Source: JAGQNK01 sp964573155 (GTDB lineage Bacteria > Patescibacteriota > Saccharimonadia > Saccharimonadales > JAGQNK01). From it: DNA of 64,000 bases. Location: NCBI GenBank assembly GCA_964573155.1, contig CAZNIN010000001.1, positions 16,599 through 80,598 on the forward strand, read 5' to 3'. A program made the position numbers and the translations under genes. Below are positions 44,465 to 52,953 of this stretch, in pieces. A model generated the notes under the pieces. The model was not told the origin of the DNA. It did no database searches and saw only the letters and a program-made list of their open reading frames with translations. Each line of letters begins with the position of its first letter. Position 1 is the stretch's first letter.

Positions 44465-47400
44465 TGAGACGCTATAATACAGGTACAAATATTGCCGACT
44501 TTGACGCAGTGCGCTTGGCGGTGGCAAGCCCAACTGACATTCTTGACTGGAGTCATGGCGAGGTAACAAAGCCAGAGACGATAAATTATCGAACCCAAAA
44601 ACCAGAACGAGACGGTTTGTTTTGTGAAAGAATTTTCGGACCGGTCAAAGACATCAATCCTCACGATGCGAAATACAAGGGTGTACGTTCACGCGAGGCT
44701 GCCGTCGACAAAAATGGTGAAATCGTAACCAAAAGCATTGTTCGTCGCGAACGCATGGGTCATATTCAGTTGGCTTCACCGGTCGCACATATTTGGTTTC
44801 TTCGTGGTACGCCATCTGCTATCGGTCTTTTGCTTGGCATGACGGTCAAGAACCTAGAGCGCATCGCGTATTTTGCGAGCTATGTCATCAAAACTGTTGA
44901 TACCGAAAAGCGTGATCAGTACCTTGCGGACAAAGAGGCTGAATTTGCAGCAGCGCAAACAGCCATCAAAGCTCGTTTCGAAAAAGAGGCCGAGGCCGAA
45001 GATGCAAACGTCAAGGCATTAGCAGAAATGCAAACAAAAGAAATCGAAGAAGTAACTGAAGAATTTGAGCAGCTCAAAAATCAAATTTCAAGCCTCGAAC
45101 AGTTCAATCTCATCAACGAAACTGATTATCGAGCGCTACGCCCAGAATTACGTGAAATGATTACCGTCGGTATGGGCGGCGCTGCTCTCAAAGATCTGTT
45201 AGACCACGTTGACCTCGGCCAGTTAATCACGCAGTTGACAGAAGAAGCGGAAGAAGCAAAAGGACAGCGCAAGAAAAAACTCATGAAGCGCTTGAGACTA
45301 CTCGAAAGCATGCAACGAGCTGGCATTCAACCGAGCAGCATGTGTGTATCAGTTCTGCCTGTTATTCCTCCGGATCTGCGTCCTATGGTGCAGTTAACAG
45401 GTGGACGCTTCGCGACCTCTGACCTCAATGACCTTTACCGTCGAGTGATCAACCGAAACAATCGACTCAAGAAGTTGATCGAACTCAATGCCCCGGAAGT
45501 TATTCGCCGCAATGAACAGCGTATGTTGCAAGAGGCCGTTGACGCCTTAATTGACAACAGCAATGCTCGCAGTGGTCGTGCTGTAGCGGCAACGGGACAA
45601 CGACGCCGTCTGAAGTCATTGAGCGACATGCTCAAAGGTAAGCAAGGACGTTTTCGTCAGAACCTGCTTGGTAAACGCGTAGACTACTCTGGCCGCTCGG
45701 TTATCGTGGCTGGTCCAGAGCTGAAAATTAACGAATGTGGTTTGCCGAAGATGATGGCGCTCGAGCTCTTTAAGCCGTTCGTTATCGGACATCTGATCCA
45801 GAACGATCATGCTCACAACATTCGAAGCGCAACTCGTATGATTGAGACAGGTGAGACTGAAGTATGGGATGCATTAGACGAAGTCATCAAGGGTAAATAT
45901 GTACTTCTTAACCGCGCACCATCTTTGCACCGCCTCTCAATTCAGGCATTCCAGCCGAGGCTTATAGAAGGTAAAGCTATTCAGCTTCATCCTTTGGTCT
46001 GTAAAGGATTTAATGCTGACTTTGATGGTGACCAAATGGCAGTGCACTTGCCACTAAGTGACGAAGCGCAAAAGGAAGCTCGTCATATCATGGCAAGTAG
46101 CATGAACTTGCTGAAGCCGGCTGATGGTTCACCAATTTTGCACATTGAGCAGGATATTGTACTCGGTTGCTATTACCTTACCTACGATCGGCCAGGTATT
46201 AGCAAGGAAAAAGTAACATCCTACATGAGTCTTGCTGAAGCAGTAATGGCTAGAGATGCTGATAAGATCAAGATCCAGAGCCACATTCGTGTTCCTTTCC
46301 GTGGCGAAGTTCGAGAGACCACACTTGGCCGACTGCTCTTCAATGAAATCTTTCCAGAAGACTTTCCTTTCCAGGATGAGCCGATGACCAAGAAAAAACT
46401 CAATGCCGTTATGGCGCTGGCATATCAGAAGTACGGCCAGGCAAAGACCGCGCAAATAGCCGATGATTTGAAAGACCTTGGTTTTGACTACGCTACACGA
46501 TCAGGTCTCAGCCTTGGTATGGGCGACTTCAGTGACCTGGGTAGTCTTTCACAGATCATGGCAGCGGCCGAAACGCGCGCCACAGAAATTAGCGAACAAT
46601 ACGAACAGGGATTCATTACCGAAGAAGAGCGCTATCGATTGACAGTCGAAACCTGGATGGACACTGACGACAAAGTACAAAAAGCACTTACTGAGCAGTT
46701 TGCAGGCGAAGACAGCTCTATGTCTATTGCCGTTGTTTCTGGCGCTCGCGGTAATATTGGTCAGGTTAAAACCGCCGTTGGTATGTTGGGTGTCGTGATT
46801 GATGCTGTCGGTAAGGCTATTGAGCTTCCAATTCGATCAAACTATAAAGGTGGTCTTACTCCGCTAGAGTACTTTACCGCGACTCGTGGCGCACGAAAGG
46901 GAATGATCGATACTGCACTGAAAACTGCTGACTCAGGCTACTTGACTCGTCGTCTAGTAGATGTGTCACAGGATGTATTTACGATTGACGATGAATCAGA
47001 AGCCGAAGATCCAGGCTTTGCATTGAACCGATCAGATGCAGAAGAAATTGGCGTGAGTTACGCTTCTCGACTCGAAGGACGTTTTGCAGCCGAAAAAGTC
47101 GGAAGTCTCTTGAAGCGAGGTGACCTCATTACGAAAGAAACTGCCGAAAAGATCGAGTCCGATAAGTCACTTGATGGCATTAAGATCATGAGCGCACTAT
47201 CTGCGACCTCTGTGAAAGGTGTGCCTCAGAAATCCTATGGCATCGACCCTGCTACCGGTGAGCTTGTCGCCAATCATCACCCGGTAGGGGTAATTGCGGC
47301 GCAGTCAATCGGCGAGCCTGGCACGCAGCTTACGCTCCGTACATTCCACGGAGGTGGTACCGCAGCTGCCGATGACATTACACAAGGTTTGCCGCGTGTT

Positions 47401-48306
47401 GAAGAGTTGTTCGAGACAAGGACGCCTAAGGGTCAAGCATATTTGACCGAAATCGACGGAACCGTAACAGCTTGGGAAGAGGGTGATCATTATATCGTAC
47501 AGGTTACTTCTAACGCGAAAGACGTTACTGAACTGGAGATTGGTGATCGTGTCGTCCAGGTAGCGAGCGGCTCGGATGTGGCTATCGGTGATGTGCTTGC
47601 TTCTGGCGAAGATGGGGCTAATCCACTCGTAGCACCCGTGCCTGGTAAAGTGGATGTATCGAAGAAGAAAATCGCAATCACACCTGGTAATGGCAGCGTT
47701 GTGCGATATGAGATTCCAGGATTCAAGCAGCTTACAGTTAAGGACGGCGATGTCGTCACGGCTGGGCAGCGACTGACGAATGGATCTGTTAACCTCCACG
47801 AGCTAATGCGGCTCAAGGGTGTAGAGGCAACACAGCGCTATATCATGAACGAAATCCTGCGCATCTTTGCAAGCCAGGGTCAGAACATCGCTGACAAGCA
47901 TTTGGAAATAATTGTTCGCCAGATGTTTAGTCGTGTTCAGATCGAAGAAGCCGGTGATACAGAGTTTGTAACTGGCGACATCGTATCTAAGCTAGCAGTA
48001 GTAGAGGCCAACGAGAGACTCGTCAAAGAAGGCAAGCAGCCAGCGGTATTTACTCAGTTACTCCTGGGTATCACTAAAGCAAGCCTATCGACCGATTCAT
48101 TCTTGAGTGCTGCGTCATTCCAGGACACGACACGTGTTCTTATCGCTGCAGCTACCAGTGGCAAGGTAGACAAGCTTTATGGCTTGAAGGAAAACGTTAT
48201 CCTTGGCCGCCGTATCCCAGTGGGAACCGGCTACCTTCCAGACCTCGATAACGACGGTTTTTCTGACATCGATGCTGTCGTGATCGATGAGCCGGCAAAT
48301 TTGTAG
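44464..48306 (+). CDS. rpoC: DNA-directed RNA polymerase subunit beta' lacking both zinc sites
   Basis: 1280 residues. The catalytic loop NADFDGDQMAVHLPLS is intact, as are the bridge-helix/trigger-loop regions and GVIAAQSIGEPGTQLTLRTFHGGG. The N-terminal zinc domain normally has C-x-C and C-x-x-C; here the segment is DINPHDAKYK ... AAVDKNGEIVT (residues 63-90) with no cysteine. The second zinc site, normally C...C-x6-C-x2-C, is also gone: S845, A914, P921 and S924 stand at the four ligand positions (ATSVKGVPQKSYG). A Glu/Lys-rich helical insert sits near residues 160-215. The rest of the protein is normal length and in frame, so this is not a sequencing break. Confidence 0.97.
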   Translation: MRRYNTGTNIADFDAVRLAVASPTDILDWSHGEVTKPETINYRTQKPERDGLFCERIFGPVKDINPHDAKYKGVRSREAAVDKNGEIVTKSIVRRERMGHIQLASPVAHIWFLRGTPSAIGLLLGMTVKNLERIAYFASYVIKTVDTEKRDQYLADKEAEFAAAQTAIKARFEKEAEAEDANVKALAEMQTKEIEEVTEEFEQLKNQISSLEQFNLINETDYRALRPELREMITVGMGGAALKDLLDHVDLGQLITQLTEEAEEAKGQRKKKLMKRLRLLESMQRAGIQPSSMCVSVLPVIPPDLRPMVQLTGGRFATSDLNDLYRRVINRNNRLKKLIELNAPEVIRRNEQRMLQEAVDALIDNSNARSGRAVAATGQRRRLKSLSDMLKGKQGRFRQNLLGKRVDYSGRSVIVAGPELKINECGLPKMMALELFKPFVIGHLIQNDHAHNIRSATRMIETGETEVWDALDEVIKGKYVLLNRAPSLHRLSIQAFQPRLIEGKAIQLHPLVCKGFNADFDGDQMAVHLPLSDEAQKEARHIMASSMNLLKPADGSPILHIEQDIVLGCYYLTYDRPGISKEKVTSYMSLAEAVMARDADKIKIQSHIRVPFRGEVRETTLGRLLFNEIFPEDFPFQDEPMTKKKLNAVMALAYQKYGQAKTAQIADDLKDLGFDYATRSGLSLGMGDFSDLGSLSQIMAAAETRATEISEQYEQGFITEEERYRLTVETWMDTDDKVQKALTEQFAGEDSSMSIAVVSGARGNIGQVKTAVGMLGVVIDAVGKAIELPIRSNYKGGLTPLEYFTATRGARKGMIDTALKTADSGYLTRRLVDVSQDVFTIDDESEAEDPGFALNRSDAEEIGVSYASRLEGRFAAEKVGSLLKRGDLITKETAEKIESDKSLDGIKIMSALSATSVKGVPQKSYGIDPATGELVANHHPVGVIAAQSIGEPGTQLTLRTFHGGGTAAADDITQGLPRVEELFETRTPKGQAYLTEIDGTVTAWEEGDHYIVQVTSNAKDVTELEIGDRVVQVASGSDVAIGDVLASGEDGANPLVAPVPGKVDVSKKKIAITPGNGSVVRYEIPGFKQLTVKDGDVVTAGQRLTNGSVNLHELMRLKGVEATQRYIMNEILRIFASQGQNIADKHLEIIVRQMFSRVQIEEAGDTEFVTGDIVSKLAVVEANERLVKEGKQPAVFTQLLLGITKASLSTDSFLSAASFQDTTRVLIAAATSGKVDKLYGLKENVILGRRIPVGTGYLPDLDNDGFSDIDAVVIDEPANL

Positions 48307-48315
48307 GCAGCGCAA

Positions 48316-48337
48316 CGAGGGGGGTGATTCCCCCTCG
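48316..48337 (+). terminator. Hairpin after rpoC
   Basis: Perfect 8-bp GC-rich stem CGAGGGGG / CCCCCTCG with a 6-nt loop lies 10 nt after the rpoC stop. Only a weak T-run follows (GGTTAACATTT), so it may terminate or stabilise the rpoBC mRNA. Confidence 0.55.
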
Positions 48338-48426
48338 GTTAACATTTCACGAAACCAAGTTTCGTTAGGAATAGAGTCCGTGCTGACATAATGGGAAACA
48401 TTTTGTCTAGCTACCGTCTAGGTCTA

Positions 48427-48516
48427 TTGCAGAGAAAAGATAATTCTGTTAAAATTACATCGTTAACGTAAGTGATCTGAGCCGGGGAAAGGCATTGCCC
48501 TGCAGCAGTAGATCAC
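48427..48516 (+). promoter_or_regulatory. rpsL (str operon) promoter and structured leader
   Basis: TTGCAG (48427-48432), 17 nt, TAAAAT (48450-48455). The transcript should start near 48462. It soon enters a closed structure: outer stem GTGATCT (48472-48478) / AGATCAC (48510-48516) enclosing a GC-rich interior (GCCGGGGAAAGGCATTGCCC). The structure ends 18 nt before the S12 start, next to AAGGAG. It is a candidate site for ribosomal-protein feedback control. Confidence 0.6.
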
Positions 48517-48534
48517 AAATCTAAAGGAGAATTA

Positions 48535-48948
48535 ATGCCAACAATTAATCAATTGGTGCGCAAACCGCGCAAACCAAAGTCGACCAAATCAGACTCGCCG
48601 CATTTGCATCGCGTAGTCAATAACCTCAAAACGACTAACTACGAAAAGCCATCTCCGTTCAAGCGTGGCGTCTGTGTTAAGGTAACAACAAAAACCCCAA
48701 AGAAGCCGAACTCGGCACTCCGTAAGGTTGCTCGTGTGCGCCTCAACAACGGACACGAAGTCTGGGCATACATCGGTGGAGAAGGCCACAACCTACAAGA
48801 GCATGCTGTTGTGATGGTTCGCGGCGGACGCGTCAAGGACCTTCCTGGTGTGCGTTATCACATCGTGCGCGGCGCACTCGATCTACAGGGTGTTCAGAAC
48901 CGCAAAAATGGCCGTTCGAAGTACGGTGCCAAAAAGGAGAGCAAGTAA
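48535..48948 (+). CDS. rpsL: 30S ribosomal protein S12 (uS12)
   Basis: Decoding-centre protein, 137 residues. Conserved segments are PTINQLVRKPRK, VTTKTPKKPNSALRKVARVRL (streptomycin-region lysine present) and HNLQEHAVVMVRGGRVKDLPGVRYHIVRGALD. It ends in KKESK, whose codons contain the Shine-Dalgarno of rpsG. The stop overlaps the rpsG ATG by 1 nt. AAAGGAG lies just upstream of the start. First gene of the str cluster. Confidence 0.98.
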   Translation: MPTINQLVRKPRKPKSTKSDSPHLHRVVNNLKTTNYEKPSPFKRGVCVKVTTKTPKKPNSALRKVARVRLNNGHEVWAYIGGEGHNLQEHAVVMVRGGRVKDLPGVRYHIVRGALDLQGVQNRKNGRSKYGAKKESK

Positions 48949-49427
48949 TGCCTAGGAAAGTCACCAAATCTCTTGTTCGCCCTATCCAGCCTGATCGCAT
49001 GTATAACAGTGTCATGGTCCAGCGACTTATTAACCGTGTGATGCTTAACGGAAAAAAACAGTTAGCTGAACGGCTCGTATATGGTGGTATGCAGAAGGCA
49101 GCTGCTGAACTTAAGGTCGATAATCCGTTGGATGTATTTGACCAGGCAATGAAGAATGTACGACCTGTTCTTGAGACTCGTTCTCGCCGTGTTGGTGGTG
49201 CAAACTACCAGATTCCTTTTGAGGTTAAGGGGCAGCGTCAAAATCACCTGACAATGATGTGGTTTGTTCAGGCCGCACGTGCTCGCAAAGGAATGAGCAT
49301 GGAAGACCGCATCAAGCTCGAGCTCATTGACGCCTATAACAATACTGGTACGGCAGTTAAGAAGCGCGAAGACACACACAAGATGGCTGAAGCCAACCGT
49401 GCCTTTGCTCACTTCGCAAGAAGCTAA
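48948..49427 (+). CDS. rpsG: 30S ribosomal protein S7 (uS7)
   Basis: Small-subunit head protein and primary binder of the 3' domain of 16S rRNA. 159 residues. Recognisable parts are NRVMLNGKKQLAERLVYGGM, VRPVLETRSRRVGGANYQIPFEV and the C-terminal AFAHFARS. S7 represses the str operon in E. coli, which makes the structured leader ahead of rpsL worth testing. The S7 stop lies next to a run of 7-nt repeats. Confidence 0.98.
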   Translation: MPRKVTKSLVRPIQPDRMYNSVMVQRLINRVMLNGKKQLAERLVYGGMQKAAAELKVDNPLDVFDQAMKNVRPVLETRSRRVGGANYQIPFEVKGQRQNHLTMMWFVQAARARKGMSMEDRIKLELIDAYNNTGTAVKKREDTHKMAEANRAFAHFARS

Positions 49428-49429
49428 AC

Positions 49430-49507
49430 AGCTCATAGCTGTTAGCAAATAGCTAATAGCTTTATGAAACGACAATAATTTTAATAAGCTAATCACTAGA
49501 AGCTATC
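49430..49507 (+). repeat. Degenerate 7-nt tandem repeat (AGCTNAT-like) between rpsG and fusA
   Basis: Five consecutive 7-nt units start AGC: AGCTCAT, AGCTGTT, AGCAAAT, AGCTAAT, AGCTTTA (49430-49464). A second small cluster follows at about 49487-49507 (AGCTATC, AGCTAAG). The rpsG stop (AGCTAAAC) may be a further unit. The repeats fill almost the whole 96-nt spacer. Because AGCT is self-complementary, the RNA could fold in many registers. Function unknown. Confidence 0.75.
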
Positions 49508-49523
49508 AGCTAAGGATTCATAA

Positions 49524-51611
49524 ATGGCAGCAAAGAAGTACGCATTAGATAAGATTAGAAACATAGGTATCATTGCCCACATCGATGCGGGCAAAACGAC
49601 CACAACCGAAGGTATCCTGTACCGTACCGGTATCAAACACAAAATTGGTACGACACACGAAGGTGAATCAACCACCGACTGGATGGCTCAGGAACGCGAA
49701 CGTGGTATTACGATCGTTTCTGCTGCTGTAACGTGTTTTTGGCGAGACCACCAGATTAATATTATCGATACACCAGGACATATCGACTTCACGGTCGAGG
49801 TTGAGCGCAGCTTGCGCGTTCTTGACGGTGCGGTAGTTGTATTTGACGGTAAAATGGGCGTTGAGTCGCAGTCTGAGACCGTATGGCGTCAGGCCGATAA
49901 ATATCTGGTTCCTCGTATCTGCTTCATTAATAAGATCAACCAGACGGGCGGAGACTTCTATAAATCACTCGATACAATCCATAATCGTCTGAGCAAGCGG
50001 GCTTTCCCGATTCATTTGCCAATTGGATTTGAACAGGGTGTCAATGGTGTCGTGGATCTGGTGAGCATGAAGGCGTACACCTACAAAGACTTCACTGATA
50101 AGGAGCTTATTGAAGGTGACATACCAGAGGACATGCTTGATAAGGCAAAGAAGTACCGCAGTCTGTTAATTGAGAATGCAGTTGCCGAAGACGAAGCCCT
50201 GCTCGAAAAATACTTTGAAGTCGGCGAAGATGGTCTTTCTAGCGAAGAAATTATTCAAGCAATACGTACAGCAACTATCAGCGGCAACTTCTATCCTGTC
50301 ACTGGTGGTGATGGCCGTGGTGTGATCGTAGAAAAGGTACTTGATCTGGTTGTTGACATTTTGCCATCTCCGAAAGACATTGATTCTGTCTGGGGTACAC
50401 ATCCGAAGAGCGGAGACAAGATCGAACGCAAGACATCCGAATCCGAGCCACTTGCTGGTTTGGCATTCAAGATAACGAGCGATCCCTTTGTCGGTAAGCT
50501 CGCCTACTTCCGCGTTTATTCAGGTAAATTGACCGCTGGCTCTTATGTTATGAATACCTCTACCGGCGAGAAAGAACGCGTCGGCCGTATCGTTCGTATG
50601 CACGCTGATAAGCGCGAAGAAATTTCTGAAGTTGGTGCCGGAGATATCGCTGCAATCGTTGGTCTCAAGGCTACGACAACCGGCAATACACTCGCTGACG
50701 GCAATAATCCTGTTGTGCTGGAAAGTATTACATTCCCAGAGCCGCCAGTATCGATAGCTATCGAACCAAAAACCAAGTCCGACCAGGAAAAAATGAGTCT
50801 CGCGCTACAACGCCTTGCTGAAGAAGACCCAACATTTCGGATTAATGTCGATGATGAGACTGGTCAAACGGTTATTTCAGGAATGGGTGAGCTCCACCTT
50901 GAGATCCTTGTCGATCGCATGAAGCGCGAGTTTAATGTCGAAGCGAATATTGGTGCGCCACAGGTCGCCTACCGCGAGACTATCCGCAAAGATGCCGTAG
51001 AGGCTGAGGGTAAGTTTGTCAGACAGAGTGGTGGTCGTGGTCAGTATGGTCATGTCTGGCTTCGTATGTCGCAAAACGAAAAAGGCGCTGGCTTTGAGTT
51101 CATAAACTCTATTAAGGGCGGTGTTGTGCCGAACGAGTATATCAAGCCGGTCCAAGAAGGTGTCAAAGAAGCAATGAGTACTGGCGTCGTCGCTGGCTAT
51201 CCTGTTGTTGACGTTAAAGTCGAGCTTTACGACGGAAGTTATCACGACGTTGACTCAAGCGAGATGGCTTTCAAGATCGCTGGTAGTATGGGCTTCCAAG
51301 AGGGTATGAAGAAGGCTAGTCCGACGCTGCTTGAGCCTGTGATGAAAGTCGTTGTCGTAACGCCTGATGAGTTTATGGGCGATGTGATCGGAGACCTGAA
51401 CTCTAAGCGTGGTCGTATCGAGACCATGGAGGACTTAAGTGCAAACGTAAAAGAAATCACTGCTTTTGTACCGCTTGGTGAGATGTTCGGTTATACCACA
51501 ACTTTACGCTCTATGACCCAGGGTCGTGCAAGTAGTAGCATGGAGCTTGATCACTATGCAGACGTGCCAAACAACGTTGCGGAAGCGATCATTGCGAAAT
51601 CAGGCAAATAG
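49524..51611 (+). CDS. fusA: Elongation factor G
   Basis: Ribosomal translocase GTPase, 695 residues, five-domain length. G motifs are GIIAHIDAGKTTTTE (G1), RGITIVSAA (G2), IIDTPGHIDF (G3) and INKINQTGGDF (G4). Domain III-V features include GMGELHLEILVDR and FMGDVIGDLNSKRGRI. A short repeat-filled spacer separates it from rpsG. A clear terminator follows, ending this transcript before tuf. Confidence 0.98.
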   Translation: MAAKKYALDKIRNIGIIAHIDAGKTTTTEGILYRTGIKHKIGTTHEGESTTDWMAQERERGITIVSAAVTCFWRDHQINIIDTPGHIDFTVEVERSLRVLDGAVVVFDGKMGVESQSETVWRQADKYLVPRICFINKINQTGGDFYKSLDTIHNRLSKRAFPIHLPIGFEQGVNGVVDLVSMKAYTYKDFTDKELIEGDIPEDMLDKAKKYRSLLIENAVAEDEALLEKYFEVGEDGLSSEEIIQAIRTATISGNFYPVTGGDGRGVIVEKVLDLVVDILPSPKDIDSVWGTHPKSGDKIERKTSESEPLAGLAFKITSDPFVGKLAYFRVYSGKLTAGSYVMNTSTGEKERVGRIVRMHADKREEISEVGAGDIAAIVGLKATTTGNTLADGNNPVVLESITFPEPPVSIAIEPKTKSDQEKMSLALQRLAEEDPTFRINVDDETGQTVISGMGELHLEILVDRMKREFNVEANIGAPQVAYRETIRKDAVEAEGKFVRQSGGRGQYGHVWLRMSQNEKGAGFEFINSIKGGVVPNEYIKPVQEGVKEAMSTGVVAGYPVVDVKVELYDGSYHDVDSSEMAFKIAGSMGFQEGMKKASPTLLEPVMKVVVVTPDEFMGDVIGDLNSKRGRIETMEDLSANVKEITAFVPLGEMFGYTTTLRSMTQGRASSSMELDHYADVPNNVAEAIIAKSGK

Positions 51612-51634
51612 TTTCTAGCATTTGTCATGCAAAG

Positions 51635-51661
51635 CAGCCGGTTTATAACACCGGCTGTTTT
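51635..51661 (+). terminator. Rho-independent terminator of fusA
   Basis: Stem CAGCCGGT (51635-51642) / ACCGGCTG (51650-51657), 7-nt loop, then TTTT. It also lies at the 3' end of the convergent glycosyltransferase gene. Confidence 0.85.
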
Positions 51662-51667
51662 ATATTC

Positions 51668-52810
51668 TCACTGATGACTTTTTAGAGGTCGTACATTCTT
51701 TAGAAAATCGCCAGGGCTCATAATCGGTTTGTTTGTTTTTTCGAGAGAATCATTAGTGCTTATTGTCTTCGAAGTCTGTAGTTGCCGTACAACATGCTTA
51801 TAGGCATTAACATAGCCTTTCGTCATATTGCGGTAGTTAAAGAGTCTGCGAGTGCGGCTGGCAATGTATGTCCGGTCCATCTGCAAGCATTCTTCTATGG
51901 CGTGATATCCCTCGACGAAGTCTTCCACCAGCATACCGGTAAAACCTTCATCGATTAGTTCGGGCATAGATCCACGAGCAATGGCCAGAGTTGGCGTACC
52001 GCAGTAGGCTGCCTCAAGTACGGTTAAACCAAAAGGTTCGCGAAAACCGGTAGGGTGCAGATTGCACCGTGCTCGACTGATTAAATCAACTTTTTCCTTG
52101 AATCCCAGTTCGCCTAGATACTCAACAAGCGGATGATCGAAGTACTTGGCAACCTCTTCCTCGAAATATCCTTCTCCCTGAAGATCAATCTTGCCAGCAA
52201 CCTTTATTTTCATTCCGAGTTTGATGGCCAATTGAATTGCCAGGTGAGGATTTTTCTCACGATCGAATCGACCAATAAAACAAAGGTAATCCTCAGGCTG
52301 CTCAATGACAGGAAATACCTCTGGATCCTCGCCGTTATACACGACCCTGGTGTAGTTTAGTCCCGCGAGGGCTTCCTTCTGGTTGTTGGAAATCGGTGTA
52401 TAGAACAAATTGCTGCGCTGATTATAGTAGTCTATTTGGTCCATCAGTATCGGCCCGTGAATAGTTGTGATGTTCGGTACATCACTAAAATTTCGCAGAT
52501 CAAACCCATGCGAATGAATGATGTCTGCGCTCGGAATCATCTGTCGCAACAGTTTTTCGGTTGTTGTGTTTATTCTTTCCACCTGTTTGTCATAGGCTGG
52601 TTTTTCCTTAGTCGTTCTGGGGAAATATATTGCTTTGTCAGCTATTGGTACGAGCTTACAGTCCACCTCGGAGTCCCCCGAAGCGAGCAGTGTCACAGTA
52701 TGGCCAGATTCCATTAGTCCTCGAATCAAATAGTTAATAATGAGTTCGGTACCGCCATATTTTGGTGGAGGTACCGGTATATATGGACCGGCGACCATGA
52801 GAATATGCAT
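51668..52810 (-). CDS. Glycosyltransferase family 4 (GT-B) protein
   Basis: 380 residues from ATG 52810. The N-terminal acceptor domain starts MHILMVAGPYIPVPPPKYGG, followed by TELIINYLIRGLMESGH. The C-terminal donor domain has FIGRFDREKNPHLAI and the E-x7-E motif (EPFGLTVLEAAYCG). GT4 enzymes transfer sugars from nucleotide donors in glycan or glycolipid synthesis; donor and acceptor are unknown. GGAGT lies 6 nt before this ATG, which favours it over an ATG 27 nt upstream. It is divergent from a glycosidase gene, and both interrupt the fusA-tuf arrangement. Confidence 0.9.
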   Translation of the reverse strand: MHILMVAGPYIPVPPPKYGGTELIINYLIRGLMESGHTVTLLASGDSEVDCKLVPIADKAIYFPRTTKEKPAYDKQVERINTTTEKLLRQMIPSADIIHSHGFDLRNFSDVPNITTIHGPILMDQIDYYNQRSNLFYTPISNNQKEALAGLNYTRVVYNGEDPEVFPVIEQPEDYLCFIGRFDREKNPHLAIQLAIKLGMKIKVAGKIDLQGEGYFEEEVAKYFDHPLVEYLGELGFKEKVDLISRARCNLHPTGFREPFGLTVLEAAYCGTPTLAIARGSMPELIDEGFTGMLVEDFVEGYHAIEECLQMDRTYIASRTRRLFNYRNMTKGYVNAYKHVVRQLQTSKTISTNDSLEKTNKPIMSPGDFLKNVRPLKSHQ

Positions 52811-52828
52811 AAGGTACTCCTTTACAAC

Positions 52829-52862
52829 TTTCGGCAAATACTACTATAGAATTTCGGCAAAT
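52829..52862. promoter_or_regulatory. Direct-repeat operator candidate between GT4 and glycosidase genes
   Basis: Two exact copies of TTTCGGCAAAT (52829-52839 and 52852-52862), 23 nt apart start to start, about two DNA turns. On the minus strand TATAGT, a -10 candidate for the GT4 gene, lies between them. The spacing suggests a transcription factor binding one face of the helix over the GT4 promoter. Confidence 0.5.
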
Positions 52863-52953
52863 CAGTATCATCGAGATATTTACTTGCTTTTTTAGTAAGG
52901 TGTGGGTATGGTCGAAAATACTAATGGCTTAATTACGTGCACGAGGGGGTTTA

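Noticed and set aside
49430..49507. CRISPR-like array between rpsG and fusA
   Set aside because: Units are 7 nt with no spacers and no cas genes nearby; it is a short degenerate repeat.
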